Shown: positions 34,418-45,988, counted from the first letter of the stretch. The stretch is DNA of 64,000 bases from CAJCIS01 sp965276755 (GCA_965276755.1 OZ255625.1:1116001-1180000), one strand, 5' to 3'. The notes: generated by a model from the sequence alone, not told the origin. Translations and numbers: made by a program.

Positions 34418-34590
34418 TTGGCCGGAGATGGTCCGTCCTGCTGCGCCAACTGAGGGAGCATTTCGGCATCTTCGGTTTCCAGTGGGCTGTATACTCGTCT
34501 ACGTCGCTCGTGCCCGACGGCGACGTCTGCGCGACCTCGCTCAATTTCGCCAAGCCATGGATGAGCTTTGGTCGTTGCATCCGTGGTCAT
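34414..34590 (-). CDS. Small 58-residue ORF, probable antitoxin partner of the broken toxin
   Basis: ATG 34590 to TGA 34414 encodes MTTDATTKAHPWLGEIERGR and then ADVAVGHERRRRVYSPLETEDAEMLPQ, a short charged protein with a basic patch (HERRRR). Its stop overlaps the toxin's GTG (AAGTGAGA), the arrangement of a coupled antitoxin-toxin pair. No clear DNA-binding motif is visible, so antitoxin is inferred from position and size. Confidence 0.55.
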   Translation of the reverse strand: MTTDATTKAHPWLGEIERGRADVAVGHERRRRVYSPLETEDAEMLPQLAQQDGPSPAK

Positions 34591-34724
34591 GCTCTAAAGA
34601 CAGGCTTTTTTCACGCCGCCGGGAAGTGGTGGCCGACACGATCTGGGGGCGAACGGCAGACTCCTACTGTGTGGCCCCTGGATTGCCACGCCGCCAAGGG
34701 GCGGCTCGCAATGACGATGGGAAC
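34591..34724. other. Non-coding stretch before the tandem repeats
   Basis: Contains GATTGCCACGCCGCCAAGGGGCGGCTCGCAATGACG in part, a short dispersed-repeat style found in many alphaproteobacteria, and no supported gene. Its last 29 bases look like a degenerate first unit of the following array. Confidence 0.4.
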
Positions 34725-34808
34725 AGGGGAGGCTCGCGACGACGGTGGGGACGGGGGAGGCTGGCGACGACGGTGGGGACAGGGGAGGCTCGCGACGACG
34801 GTGGGGAC
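34725..34808. repeat. Tandem repeat, three 28-bp units
   Basis: Units begin at 34725, 34753 and 34781. Each reads (A/G)GGGGAGGCT(C/G)GCGACGACGGTGGGGAC without interruption; units 1 and 3 are identical, unit 2 differs at two positions. A degenerate unit precedes them. Lies in the 3' region of katG. Confidence 0.85.
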
Positions 34809-34857
34809 TAAGGCTCACACGACGCAGAGCGAGATGACGGAGGTCTGGAGGCACTGC

Positions 34858-34900
34858 CTCCAGCGGGGTCCAGGGGCAGAGCCCCTGGCCTTATTTCGCC
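34858..34900. repeat. GC-rich palindrome CCAGGGGCAGAGCCCCTGG, copy 1
   Basis: GCGGGGTCCAGGGGCAGAGCCCCTGGCCTT, just downstream of katG. The same sequence occurs at about 51896-51929, and a degenerate one near 11667-11690. Probably a dispersed hairpin that can end katG transcription. Confidence 0.65.
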
Positions 34901-34914
34901 CTACAACGACGCCC

Positions 34915-37107
<2,193 letters not shown>

Positions 37108-37159
37108 GTGTCATTCCTCGTGTTGGCATCGCAGTGTAGTGCCGCTGCGAACTGTTGGG

Positions 37160-37187
37160 AAATCGATTGGCAGCAGGGGATCGATTG
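37160..37187 (-). promoter_or_regulatory. Possible operator between oxyR and katG
   Basis: Two direct copies of ATCGATTG (37162-37169 and 37180-37187), 18 bases apart, lie in the 102-base gap before katG. The spacing and position would suit a dimeric regulator such as OxyR, but the bases do not clearly match the classical OxyR site. Confidence 0.3.
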
Positions 37188-37209
37188 ACCGGAGCGATCA
37201 AAATGCCCA

Positions 37210-38106
37210 TCAGATGCGGTCGACGCCCCGCGGCAGATGGTGGCGCAGGGTCTCGGCAAGCAGATGGATGTCACGAGTGCCAGGATAGCTGCGGCGCCAT
37301 GCCAGGGCGATGCGCCGCCCGACGCCGGCCTCCAGCGGCCTCGTCGCAAGCCCGCTGGTGCGCGCCTGGCTGCAGGCCATCGCCGGCAAGAGCGTGCTGC
37401 CCAGGCCCGTCGCCACCATTTGCAGGATGGTCTCCAGGCTGGTGGCACGGAAATCGCCCTCGGCATCGTGCTCGGTGGTCCCGCAAATCGCCAGGGCCTG
37501 ATCGCGCAGGCAATTGCCCTCGCTCAGCAGCAGCAGGCGTTGGCCGCGCAAATCGTCCGCCTTCATGATCTTGGCCGCGGCTTGGTGGCGGCGCTTTGGC
37601 TCGGCGAACCAGAACGGCTCATCGAAGAGGGCCAGGGTGTCCAGACGATCATCGGCAACGGGAAGGGCCACCAGCACGGCATCGAGGCGGCGGGTATTGA
37701 GTCTGTCCAGCAGCGGGGAGGTCAGGTCTTCGCAGACAATCAGCCGCAGATCCGGATAGTCCTTCCTCAGCGCGGGTACCAGCCACGGCAGGAGGTAGGG
37801 TCCGAGCGTCGGGATGACGCCGAGGCTGAATGGGCCGGCGAGCGGCCCCGATCCCTGCTGCCCGATACCGATGATGGCATCAACGTCCGATAAGACCTGA
37901 CGCGCGCGGCGGGCGACCTCGGCACCGATGGACGTTACGCAAACCGATTGAGTCGTCCGCTCGAATAACGTGGCGCCAAGCTGCGTCTCGAGCTTCTTGA
38001 TTTGTGTGCTGAGGGTTGATTGGCCGATGCCGCACGCGGCGGCGGCCCGCCCAAAATGAGCGTGATCGGCGAGTGCGACGACGTAGCGCAAATCTTGTAA
38101 AGTCAT
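37210..38106 (-). CDS. oxyR: Hydrogen-peroxide-sensing LysR regulator OxyR
   Basis: A 298-residue LysR-type activator of peroxide defence. The N-terminal HTH is FGRAAAACGIGQSTLSTQIKKLE, and the redox pair is exact: GNC199LRDQALAIC208, the same spacing and numbering as in E. coli OxyR, where these two cysteines form the activating disulfide. The katG gene follows on the same strand, its natural target. ATG 38106 gives the standard N-terminus MTLQDLRYVVAL. Confidence 0.95.
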   Translation of the reverse strand: MTLQDLRYVVALADHAHFGRAAAACGIGQSTLSTQIKKLETQLGATLFERTTQSVCVTSIGAEVARRARQVLSDVDAIIGIGQQGSGPLAGPFSLGVIPTLGPYLLPWLVPALRKDYPDLRLIVCEDLTSPLLDRLNTRRLDAVLVALPVADDRLDTLALFDEPFWFAEPKRRHQAAAKIMKADDLRGQRLLLLSEGNCLRDQALAICGTTEHDAEGDFRATSLETILQMVATGLGSTLLPAMACSQARTSGLATRPLEAGVGRRIALAWRRSYPGTRDIHLLAETLRHHLPRGVDRI

Positions 38107-38465
38107 GCAGGCCTTAAACCGGAGGTTGTAACGGCCGCCGATTGCAGCCGCACCGTCTGCTATCCAGGTATGGTAGAGTAAAGCTTACGGCTCGGATTCA
38201 AGTTTGCATTACGTGGGCTTAAGGCGCCTGCGATTCACGTGCAGCATGGATGACATCGCACGCGCAATGCAACCCTGAGTAGTTTTTGCCATTCGGGCCG
38301 CTGGTGCTGCTCGCCTCGCGGTTTTTGTGACACGGGCGCCGCAAACGTTGTATAACTGCCATTTCTTTACTCTGACAGGCAACGTCATACGTCGTCTCGC
38401 ACACATTTCACTGGACAGACGGGGGAAATACCTGTTCCTACCATTAAGAATCAACTGGCTCCCCT
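38107..38465. other. Intergenic region between oxyR and the acyltransferase genes
   Basis: About 360 bases, lower in GC than its flanks, with no supported gene. It separates divergent transcription units and must hold both promoters. Open frames here have no codon-usage support. Confidence 0.5.
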
Positions 38466-39791
38466 ATGATTTTGAATCAAGCTGCCTCCGGCACCGTGCT
38501 GTACCGCAACACACCTAAAAAAGTTTCAATTGGTAGCGTATTGGACGCCAGTGGTGGCGTCGGTCGCGGTTTCGATACTTTAAGGGTTTTGCTGTCTGTC
38601 ACCATACTCTGCTGGCACAGCATCATCATAAGCCACGGACTCCCGAGGGCGCTGACTGTACTCTCAGATCCGGTTGTCAACGGTGCCGTGGTATCCCTGC
38701 TTCCGATATTCTTTGCGCTAAGCGGCTTTCTTGTCATGGGCAGCGCGATGCGAACAATGTCGCTTCCTATTTTCCTGACATCGCGTGTTCTGCGCATAGT
38801 GCCAGCTTTGATAACAGAGCTTAGCCTATCCGCTATTTTGCTCGGTGGAATGGTCACCACCTTAAGCGCCGCCAGTTATTACACGAGCGCTGGGTTCTTC
38901 AAGTATTTCGGAAGCCTGATCGGCAAGATTCAATATTCGCTTCCAGGCGTGTTCACGACAAATCCTTTGAGTAACGTCGTCAACAATTCACTATGGACGC
39001 TGGCGCCCGAAATCCTCTGCTACGCTTATATTGCCTTTGTCATGGCCACTGGCTTGCTAAGCAGGCGAACGCTCCTTTCCTTGTTCGTTGTGATCGCAAC
39101 TGTAGCCGCCTTTGCCGGTGACAACTTCGTGTTTCCCGCAAGAGTTCTTGGCGATGCAGCGCGGCCTCATACGCTGGTTGTGGCTTTTGCCTTGGGAAAT
39201 TTTTTGTTCCTTTGGCGGCACAGCATACCATTTAATCGGTCGCTTTTCGTCATCTGCATGCTGGCAGGCGTCGCGCTGGCAAGCCAGCCAAGCCTTACGA
39301 CAGCTGCCACCCCCTTCCTGGCTTACGTGACAGTCTACCTCGGCCTGTTGCCGCTCCCGAGACTGCCCATACTTGATCGCGGTGACTTTTCCTACGGCAT
39401 CTATCTCTATGCAATGCCCGTCCAACAGAGCTTTGCCTACGCCTTTCCGCAGCTTCGCCAATGGTATTTCAACATTGCGTTTGCACTACCTGTGACGATC
39501 ATGCTGGCCATGATTTCATGGTATATAATCGAGAAGCCTGCCCTTCGCCTTCGCAAGAAACTGGGTGGGCAGGCCGCGGCGAGGCGGGGCAAGCATCTTG
39601 TGCGATCCTCGCCATGGGTTATCGCGACGATTCCTACCTATGCCGTTTGGCTGAGTTCAACCCAATATGAGATTCCACTGATCACCATTCATCGCATGTG
39701 GGTCTTTGCGGCAACAATGCTGTTGCTCTCGGGTGCGATTGCCTCCAGTCGCGTGTCCAGGACGGCGGCGCTTGCGGACCACGCGCCTTGA
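38466..39791 (+). CDS. Membrane acyltransferase, acyltransferase-3 (OafA/YrhL-like) family
   Basis: A 441-residue polytopic protein that O-acylates a surface sugar. Family blocks are present: FDTLRVLLSVTILCWHS (catalytic-type His), PIFFALSGFLVMGS, SRVLRIVPAL and SYGIYLYAMPVQQ near the C-terminus, with about ten membrane segments. No SGNH domain is fused. It overlaps the next acyltransferase by TTGA, so the two are coupled. GC is slightly lower than in neighbouring regions, which hints at transfer. Confidence 0.87.
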   Translation: MILNQAASGTVLYRNTPKKVSIGSVLDASGGVGRGFDTLRVLLSVTILCWHSIIISHGLPRALTVLSDPVVNGAVVSLLPIFFALSGFLVMGSAMRTMSLPIFLTSRVLRIVPALITELSLSAILLGGMVTTLSAASYYTSAGFFKYFGSLIGKIQYSLPGVFTTNPLSNVVNNSLWTLAPEILCYAYIAFVMATGLLSRRTLLSLFVVIATVAAFAGDNFVFPARVLGDAARPHTLVVAFALGNFLFLWRHSIPFNRSLFVICMLAGVALASQPSLTTAATPFLAYVTVYLGLLPLPRLPILDRGDFSYGIYLYAMPVQQSFAYAFPQLRQWYFNIAFALPVTIMLAMISWYIIEKPALRLRKKLGGQAAARRGKHLVRSSPWVIATIPTYAVWLSSTQYEIPLITIHRMWVFAATMLLLSGAIASSRVSRTAALADHAP

Positions 39792-40963
39792 AGCATGAAA
39801 TAAGAGCGCTGACAGGCCTTAGAGGTATCGCCGCACTCTTTGTGGCAGTGTTTCATTTCAGTTATCAGGGTGAACTCGGGCCGCCGTTCGTGCGCCGCAT
39901 CTTGGGGCACGGTTACATGGCCGTGGACTTGTTCTTTGTCTTGTCCGGCTTTGTGCTGGCGCTTACTTACGCTGAGCAGTTCCGTAATAGCTTTGATTGG
40001 CGCACCTACGCGTCGTATATGGGCCGCAGGCTTGCTCGTATCTATCCGCTCTACATCGTGCTTACGCTTGTCTGCACCGCGGTCGCTTACGCGGGATTCA
40101 ATCCATATTGGCTAGGCTCACGTCTCGAAGTCGAGAAGTTCCTATCTAATGCAACCATGCTGCAATGTCTCGGTGGTGGATTTTCCATCGACATCGCGGC
40201 GTGGTCGATTAGCACGGAATTTGTCGCCAGCCTGATCTTTCCTGCGCTCTGTGTTCCGGCCCTGTTTCGCCGCCCTTTTATAGCGTTCGCACTGGCAGGA
40301 TTTTGCCTGCTTGTTATTGCCATGCTGACGCTGGTGCCGGATAGCTGGACACCTGGCGCTCGTCGTGCGGCGCAAATGTCGTGGCTGGAGCACCACGATG
40401 GAAATACGCTTTTTGCCCTCTATCGTTGCCTGGCCGATTTCACGCTCGGGCTGCTGACCTGGCGGGTCTATGCCTCTGCGGTGGGCACCTGGCTGCACGG
40501 CCGCGCCTGGCCGGCAATGGTCATTTGTGGCATCGTAACAGTTCTGCTGTGCGTGCGTAACGTCGATGCGCTGACGGTCTCGCTGTTTCCAGCGCTCGTG
40601 CTATGCCTTGCAGCGGATAACACTGGTATAGGGCGTTTGCTGGGCAGAAGCGGGCCTGAGTGGCTCGGGCTAGTGTCCTACTCCCTCTACCTCGTGCATA
40701 TTCCCATCTATGATCTGCTGGAGCCGCTCGCCGCATGGTTGCCGGGATCGCGCATGCCGATAACTATCCTGGATTTATCGATATCCCTGGGCGTGTCATA
40801 CATGACCTATACGGCCATCGAAAAACCCGGGCGGCGGCTGGGCCGCAATCTGGTCAGAAAAATCATGCGAGAGACGGTAGAACCGGGAGAGCGAAGGCTG
40901 CCAGCAAGCCGAGGCGTATCATCCGGCGCAAACTCGCTGTCCGTTATGGGGCCGCGTCCTTGA
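39788..40963 (+). CDS. Membrane acyltransferase, acyltransferase-3 family (second)
   Basis: A 391-residue paralogue-type enzyme: IRALTGLRGIAALFVAVFHFSYQ, GYMAVDLFFVLSGFVLALTY, RRLARIYPLYIV and a final YSLYLVHIPIYDLLE, all standard for the family. The start is TTG 39788, whose last two bases form the stop of the previous gene; no ATG fits the homology start. The 3' end overlaps the convergent GT2 gene by 20 bases. Confidence 0.87.
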   Translation: MKHEIRALTGLRGIAALFVAVFHFSYQGELGPPFVRRILGHGYMAVDLFFVLSGFVLALTYAEQFRNSFDWRTYASYMGRRLARIYPLYIVLTLVCTAVAYAGFNPYWLGSRLEVEKFLSNATMLQCLGGGFSIDIAAWSISTEFVASLIFPALCVPALFRRPFIAFALAGFCLLVIAMLTLVPDSWTPGARRAAQMSWLEHHDGNTLFALYRCLADFTLGLLTWRVYASAVGTWLHGRAWPAMVICGIVTVLLCVRNVDALTVSLFPALVLCLAADNTGIGRLLGRSGPEWLGLVSYSLYLVHIPIYDLLEPLAAWLPGSRMPITILDLSISLGVSYMTYTAIEKPGRRLGRNLVRKIMRETVEPGERRLPASRGVSSGANSLSVMGPRP

Positions 40964-42077
40964 CAGGCTGTCCTCGGCGCACGATCGGGTCGCCCGCCGA
41001 TGCGGTGCGCCCGTAACGGCCGACGAGCGGCGCCAGCAGCAGGCCAAGCACGCCGTCCTTCAATTGCGCTTTACTGCCGAAGGTCCAGAACCCCTCGCCA
41101 TAGGCGCCCTGCCGCGCCAGCTTCCTCATCGCTTCCCAGCGATCAAGCGGCGAAGCTGCGGCACAGACAATTTCCCGCTGGCTGTAAAGCGTTGCAAGCA
41201 GTTCCCAGGCCTGCGCGGCGCTGGCGGCGTTGACGGACAGCCAGGGTTCAAGATCTGCCGATGCGCGCCAGCGCGAAATGACCGACGCAAAGCTATCAGC
41301 CACGCGCGCGAGATGGGCGTAGATATGGCGCCGATCCTCCAGCCTGTACAGCCAGCGTCTCAGAATGCCAGGTGGCGCAACGGTCAAGGCGCCGAAGGCT
41401 TGTGCGTCGTGCTGGCGGTAATCGACCAGGCAGTCATGCACATAGGCGACCTTGCCCAACGTGGCAGCCAGGGCAAAGAAGAACACGTCATGGCCCATAT
41501 CGCGATCAGGGTCGAATGTATCGCGCAGCCCGGACCAGAACGGCGCCGCGCCAAGCAGCACGCGCCGGAACACCTGCGAATACCCGTAACTGAATGTCCA
41601 TGGTTGCAAGCTCAGAGCAGGGGCAATGGAAGGGGATGGCGGCGCGTCAAAGGATGGCCGAATCGGCACGCCTGACGCGTTGATGAGCATTGCGTTGTGA
41701 TAGACCATCAGGATGTCGGCGCCGTGCGCGAAAGACGTCTGAATTTTAGCGATCTTGTCCACGCGCCAGAGATCGTCCTGATCGCAGAAGGCGATCAAGG
41801 GTGCGCTGCAACGCGCGGCGGTCTGCATGAAGTTGCCGGCATAGCCCAGGCGCTGCGCATTGCGCGTGACGTGCACCGGAAATGGCGCGGTCCTGGCAAA
41901 TTCCGCCACGATGGACAGTGTGTCGTCTGTCGATCCATCGTCACCAAGTATCAGCTCGCACGGCAGCACGGATTGCGCGGCAATACTTGCCAATTGCGCG
42001 CCAATGAAACGCGCGCCGTTATATGTCGCCATGGCAACCGAAACCTGGCGCTCCTTGGTGTGCAGCATTGTTTCCAT
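40944..42077 (-). CDS. Glycosyltransferase family 2
   Basis: A cytoplasmic or membrane-associated glycosyltransferase of 377 residues. The GT-A fold is clear: VSVAMATYNGARFI, LGDDGSTDDTL, and the metal-binding IAFCDQDDLW near residue 100. The C-terminal half is helical and family-specific. Most likely adds a sugar during synthesis of a surface polysaccharide with the adjacent flippase. Tail-to-tail overlap of 20 bases with the acyltransferase gene. Confidence 0.9.
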   Translation of the reverse strand: METMLHTKERQVSVAMATYNGARFIGAQLASIAAQSVLPCELILGDDGSTDDTLSIVAEFARTAPFPVHVTRNAQRLGYAGNFMQTAARCSAPLIAFCDQDDLWRVDKIAKIQTSFAHGADILMVYHNAMLINASGVPIRPSFDAPPSPSIAPALSLQPWTFSYGYSQVFRRVLLGAAPFWSGLRDTFDPDRDMGHDVFFFALAATLGKVAYVHDCLVDYRQHDAQAFGALTVAPPGILRRWLYRLEDRRHIYAHLARVADSFASVISRWRASADLEPWLSVNAASAAQAWELLATLYSQREIVCAAASPLDRWEAMRKLARQGAYGEGFWTFGSKAQLKDGVLGLLLAPLVGRYGRTASAGDPIVRRGQPVKDAAP

Positions 42078-42112
42078 TCTATACCACCAGCCTAAAGACC
42101 GACTCTTTTAAG

Positions 42113-42168
42113 AAGGCTGGGGGAGATGTGGCTGACGTATACGTCAGCCCCCCCAGACACCCCATCAA
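42113..42168. repeat. Palindromic element, copy 10 (left half, 20-bp palindrome form)
   Basis: Left arm only, with GGCTGACGTATACGTCAGCC at 42130-42149. It stands between two leftward genes, the flippase and the GT2, so it would be transcribed within that unit. Confidence 0.82.
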
Positions 42169-42188
42169 TTTCTCACCGCGGATCGGTA

Positions 42189-43664
42189 TCAACTCCCCGC
42201 GCCGCGCGGCAGCTTTTGCCGTGTTGCGGTCATGGCCGCGGCCGCCGCATGGCGCAAGACCGGCTCGACTGCAATGCCGATCCCCAGAAACGCCAAACCC
42301 AAGGCCGCTCCTGTCACGAAGGCTGATAGTAAGCCAAGCGGCATAATCTGGGTCAGCAGCACGCACGCCGCCATCAGCCCGGCCGCAGGGGCTGCGCGCA
42401 GCAGCGAGCCATCCAGACAGCGCGCGAGCCAAAGCAGCGCCACGCAATCTGCCCCCACGCGCAACGTCCAGGCCAAGGCCGCGCCTGGCAGGCCCGCCCA
42501 GCCAATGAGCAGCCACAACCCGGCCACGAAAGGTAGGATTTCGATGGCATGCACCTTGGCGGTAACATCCGGCCTGCCCTGCGCCTGCAATTGATTATAG
42601 GGCATGAACGCCACACCATTCATCCACGCCCCGACCATCAGGATTTCGGCCACCGGGCGCGCGTAGGCGGCAAAATCCGGCCCTACCCAGGCCCTTAGAA
42701 ATGGCCCCGAAACGATGACTGCCGGGCCGCATATGGCGCCGAAGCCGTAGATCAGCGAAATCGTCGCATGCTGCGCCAGCTTCTGCCCGGCGACGAAATC
42801 CTCGCGCGAAAGGCGCGGGAAAAGCGTGCGCGCCAGTGCGGTCGCCACGACCTGGCTGCGCATGGCGAGATTCATCGGCACGGCATAATGGGCAATGGCC
42901 ACCGCGCCCAGCAAACGCCCGATAAGCATCTGGTCGATAGTGTCGAGCACGGGGCTGATCAGGCTGGACACGCTGACCCATGCGCCATAGCCGAACAGAC
43001 GGCGCGCCCAGAACAGATCGAAGCGGAACGGGCGCATCGGCCATTCCAGCCAGATCACAGTTGCAAAGATAACCAGCACCACGAACAGGCGCGCCAGCAG
43101 CAGCGAGGGTATCAGCACAGCCAGGCTAGGGCCGTACGCATAGGCGCAGAGCAGCGGCAATGTTTGGCCCAGCACGGTCCCGCCGGCGTTGAGCATGTTG
43201 GAGAGCAGAAAGCGTTCGCGCGATTCAAGCGCACCCGAGGCCACGCCCAGGACCATGCCCAGAGGCAGCATCGGCACCATCCACGGAAATGCCGCCAGCG
43301 TTTCGGCTCGCAATTCGCCGGGAATGGTGAAGACGTGGCGAAGGAACAGATCGCCCGTCAGATACATGGCAAAGCCGGCCGCGGCACCAAGGCCGAGATT
43401 GAGGAATAGGGCGGTCGCGAATACCGGTGCGCGGTCTTGCGATGAGGCGTGGCCCAATTTGCCCAGCGCATTGGCAGATGCACGCGAGAGGCCGAAATCG
43501 AGGAACCCAAAATAGCCGAGCAATATCCATGTGATTGAAACAATGCCGTAACGTGCGGGGCCGATCAGCGCCAGATAGAGCGGCACCGTCACCAGGGCAG
43601 ACGCCACGGGCAGCAGCGAGCCGGCGACATTGAAGGCGAAATTGCGCGCGAAGGGACGGCTCAT
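42189..43664 (-). CDS. Polysaccharide flippase (Wzx/MATE-like)
   Basis: A 491-residue membrane protein with about 12-14 hydrophobic segments and the typical N-terminus NFAFNVAGSLLPVASALVTVPLYLALIGPARYGI (blocks VTVPLYL and GPARYGI), then GFLDFGLSRASANALG. It exports lipid-linked sugar repeat units across the inner membrane. ATG 43664 is chosen because the open frame upstream of it runs through the palindromic element (copy 11) and has no homology value. Confidence 0.87.
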   Translation of the reverse strand: MSRPFARNFAFNVAGSLLPVASALVTVPLYLALIGPARYGIVSITWILLGYFGFLDFGLSRASANALGKLGHASSQDRAPVFATALFLNLGLGAAAGFAMYLTGDLFLRHVFTIPGELRAETLAAFPWMVPMLPLGMVLGVASGALESRERFLLSNMLNAGGTVLGQTLPLLCAYAYGPSLAVLIPSLLLARLFVVLVIFATVIWLEWPMRPFRFDLFWARRLFGYGAWVSVSSLISPVLDTIDQMLIGRLLGAVAIAHYAVPMNLAMRSQVVATALARTLFPRLSREDFVAGQKLAQHATISLIYGFGAICGPAVIVSGPFLRAWVGPDFAAYARPVAEILMVGAWMNGVAFMPYNQLQAQGRPDVTAKVHAIEILPFVAGLWLLIGWAGLPGAALAWTLRVGADCVALLWLARCLDGSLLRAAPAAGLMAACVLLTQIMPLGLLSAFVTGAALGLAFLGIGIAVEPVLRHAAAAAMTATRQKLPRGAGS

Positions 43665-43698
43665 GCCGCGCGTGCTCGATGATGGAGAAAGGGCTGAA

Positions 43699-43805
43699 GA
43701 GTTGGGGGAGATGTGCCATCCCCCCCAAACCCCCCGTCGATTGTAGGACCTCGTTCTAAATAATGACGGGGGGTCTGGGGGGGATGGCACATCTCCCCCA
43801 GCCTT
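43699..43805. repeat. Palindromic element, copy 11
   Basis: Complete copy with GATG-TGC-CATC arms; the left arm has CCCCAAACCCC whereas the right arm has GGGGTCTGGGG, an unpaired difference. It lies between the divergent flippase and PQQ-dehydrogenase genes. Confidence 0.87.
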
Positions 43806-44070
43806 TTCCTCAGATGCCGAGCCCCCGCAAGAGCAAAGCATCTTGTTTGAGGCTGTTCGCCCTTAGCCGTTCCTCTACATAGCATACCCAAAACAGGCGC
43901 CGTGCAGGTCAGAGCAGAATTACTGTTGTAGTTCAAACGCTTACCTGGTGGAAGTCTATCTGTCCAGTACACCGGCTCCTCAAACGCCAGAGTGCCATGC
44001 TTGATCCCCGAGCCCGAAGGGCCCTAATCATCGGCGAAATCGAGAACTGACCGGGAGCGGCCCAAGCCAT
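43806..44070. other. Upstream region of the PQQ dehydrogenase gene
   Basis: About 265 non-coding bases containing CCCGAGCCCGAAGGGCCC, a short GC palindrome, and an A/T-rich patch near 43910 (AGAGCAGAATTACTGTTGTAG). The promoter of the following gene must be here; no clear -35/-10 pair can be named. Confidence 0.4.
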
Positions 44071-45972
44071 ATGCGTGTATTCCTTCGGGCGGCCCGCCTG
44101 GCCGGGACTGGTCTGGCTGCCTGCATGGTCATCGCGGGCACGCCGGCCGCGCGTGCGGATCACCCGGCCGACGGCAACGGCATCCTGGGCTTCATGAGCG
44201 GCCAGGGCGGCGACCCGGCCTTGGGCGCAACGCTCTACGCCCAACGCTGCGCGTCGTGTCACGACCACCCGACCGGGCGCATTCCGCCCAGGGCCGCAAT
44301 TGCGGACAACACGCGCATCTTTATCGTCAACGCACTTTATTCCGGCGTCATGCAGCCGATGGCCGACGGGCTCAATCCCCTGCAGATGAACGATATTGCC
44401 GCCTATCTGTCCAAGCGCGAAGGCGGTGCCGTCAGCGCCATCGGGTCCGCCGCGCCGCGCTGCACAGCCAAGCCTGGGCCCATCAATCTGGCAACGCCGC
44501 GCCAATGGAACGGCTGGGGCCGGGATGCGGGCCAGACAAGGTTTCAACCCGATCCTGGCATTGCCGCGGCAGACGTCGCGCGCCTGAAGCTGAAATGGGC
44601 GTTTGCCTATCCCAGCTCGCGCAACGGCCAGGCGAGCGTCATCGGCGAGCGGCTATTTCTCAACGCCTCCTCCGGCGCGATCTACGCGCTCGATGCAAAA
44701 ACCGGCTGCGCCTATTGGCGGTTTGACGCGCCCGCGGTTTCGCGCGGCACGATGAGCGTGGGGCCATTGCCCCGCGCGCCGAGCGGCTTTGCGCTCTATT
44801 TCACCGATTTCACCAAGACCGCCTACGCCCTGGATGCCGATAGCGGCGCGTTGCTGTGGAAGACGCAGGTCGATGACCAGCACGAGGTGCAGATGACCGG
44901 TTCGCCCACGCTTGCGGGCGGGCGGCTCTACGTTCCCGTGTCGTCGGCGGAGGAGGCAATTGCGGGCAACGACGGATATGAATGCTGCAAGTTCCGTGGC
45001 GCCGTTGCAGCACTTGACGCCACCACAGGCAAGCTGCTGTGGAAAACCTACATGACGCCACGACCGGCCGGGCCGTTTGCCCAGAACGCGCGCGGCGTGC
45101 AGATCTATGGACCAGCCGGAGGTGCCATCTGGTCTGCGCCAACGGCTGACGCGAAGCGCCATCTGATTTATGTCGCCACCGGTGACAGCTATACCGACCT
45201 GAATTTTCCGAACTCGGATGCCATCGTGGCGCTGGATGAGGCGACCGGCGCAATAGCCTGGTCGCATCAGTTCGCCCGCAACGATACCTACATCATCGGG
45301 TGCTATGCTGCCGACCGCCCGGCGAATTGCCCGACGCATGCGGGGCCGGACTGGGATTTCGGCGCCTCGCCCGTTCTGCAACACCTGAGCGGCGGACGCG
45401 AGCTTCTGCTTGCCGGCCAGAAATCGGGCCAGGTCTATGCGCTCGATCCCGACCACGCAGGCACGCTTGTTTGGTCGCAACGGATTGGCGGCGGCGGCCC
45501 GCTTGGCGGCGTGGAATTCAGCATCGCGACAGACGGTGCGGCGGTGTATGTGCCGGTGTCGGACCTCTACGTGCCCGCGGCAGCTTCGATGCCCAGCGTG
45601 TCGGCATTGAACATCGCGACAGGCGCCGTGCTTTGGACCACGCGCCTGCCGAAACAGGCCTGCACGTTCAGCACGATTTATTGCTGGCCCGGCGTGTCCC
45701 AGGCCATTTCGGTCATGCCGGGCATCGTGTTCGCGGGTTCGATGGACGGCAATTTTCGCGCCATTGACGCCAGCACGGGAAGGATCGTGTGGAGTATGGA
45801 CACCGCGCGCGCGCCCGTGCCCACGGTTTCAGGCAAGACCGCGCAAGGCGGCGTTCTGGACGCGGCAGGGCCGACGATTTCCGGCGGCGTCGTTTATGTC
45901 AATTCCGGCTATCAGGCCAGATCCGGTCAGCCTGGCACGGTGCTGATGGCCTTTTCCGTGGATGGGCGGTGA
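44071..45972 (+). CDS. Secreted PQQ-dependent dehydrogenase with N-terminal cytochrome c domain, polyvinyl-alcohol dehydrogenase type
   Basis: A 633-residue periplasmic quinohemoprotein. After a signal peptide (cut near ARA at about residue 29) comes a cytochrome c domain with the heme site CASCH near residue 65 and a distal Met candidate in VMQPMADGL. An eight-bladed PQQ propeller follows, with repeated xYALDAxTG motifs and a vicinal Cys pair in YECCKFRG. The order heme then PQQ matches polyvinyl-alcohol dehydrogenases. Electrons would pass from PQQ to the fused heme and on to the respiratory chain. The next gene, an exported hydrolase, strengthens this reading. Confidence 0.85.
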   Translation: MRVFLRAARLAGTGLAACMVIAGTPAARADHPADGNGILGFMSGQGGDPALGATLYAQRCASCHDHPTGRIPPRAAIADNTRIFIVNALYSGVMQPMADGLNPLQMNDIAAYLSKREGGAVSAIGSAAPRCTAKPGPINLATPRQWNGWGRDAGQTRFQPDPGIAAADVARLKLKWAFAYPSSRNGQASVIGERLFLNASSGAIYALDAKTGCAYWRFDAPAVSRGTMSVGPLPRAPSGFALYFTDFTKTAYALDADSGALLWKTQVDDQHEVQMTGSPTLAGGRLYVPVSSAEEAIAGNDGYECCKFRGAVAALDATTGKLLWKTYMTPRPAGPFAQNARGVQIYGPAGGAIWSAPTADAKRHLIYVATGDSYTDLNFPNSDAIVALDEATGAIAWSHQFARNDTYIIGCYAADRPANCPTHAGPDWDFGASPVLQHLSGGRELLLAGQKSGQVYALDPDHAGTLVWSQRIGGGGPLGGVEFSIATDGAAVYVPVSDLYVPAAASMPSVSALNIATGAVLWTTRLPKQACTFSTIYCWPGVSQAISVMPGIVFAGSMDGNFRAIDASTGRIVWSMDTARAPVPTVSGKTAQGGVLDAAGPTISGGVVYVNSGYQARSGQPGTVLMAFSVDGR

Positions 45973-45988
45973 CCGAAAGGATGCAAAT

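Noticed and set aside
34725..34808. 28-bp repeats as a CRISPR array
   Set aside because: The units are contiguous with no spacers and there are no cas genes.
42114..43841. Extended N-terminus of the flippase and other genes through the palindromic elements
   Set aside because: The elements are open in several frames by composition only; family homology begins after them (for example at 43664, 47130, 58559).
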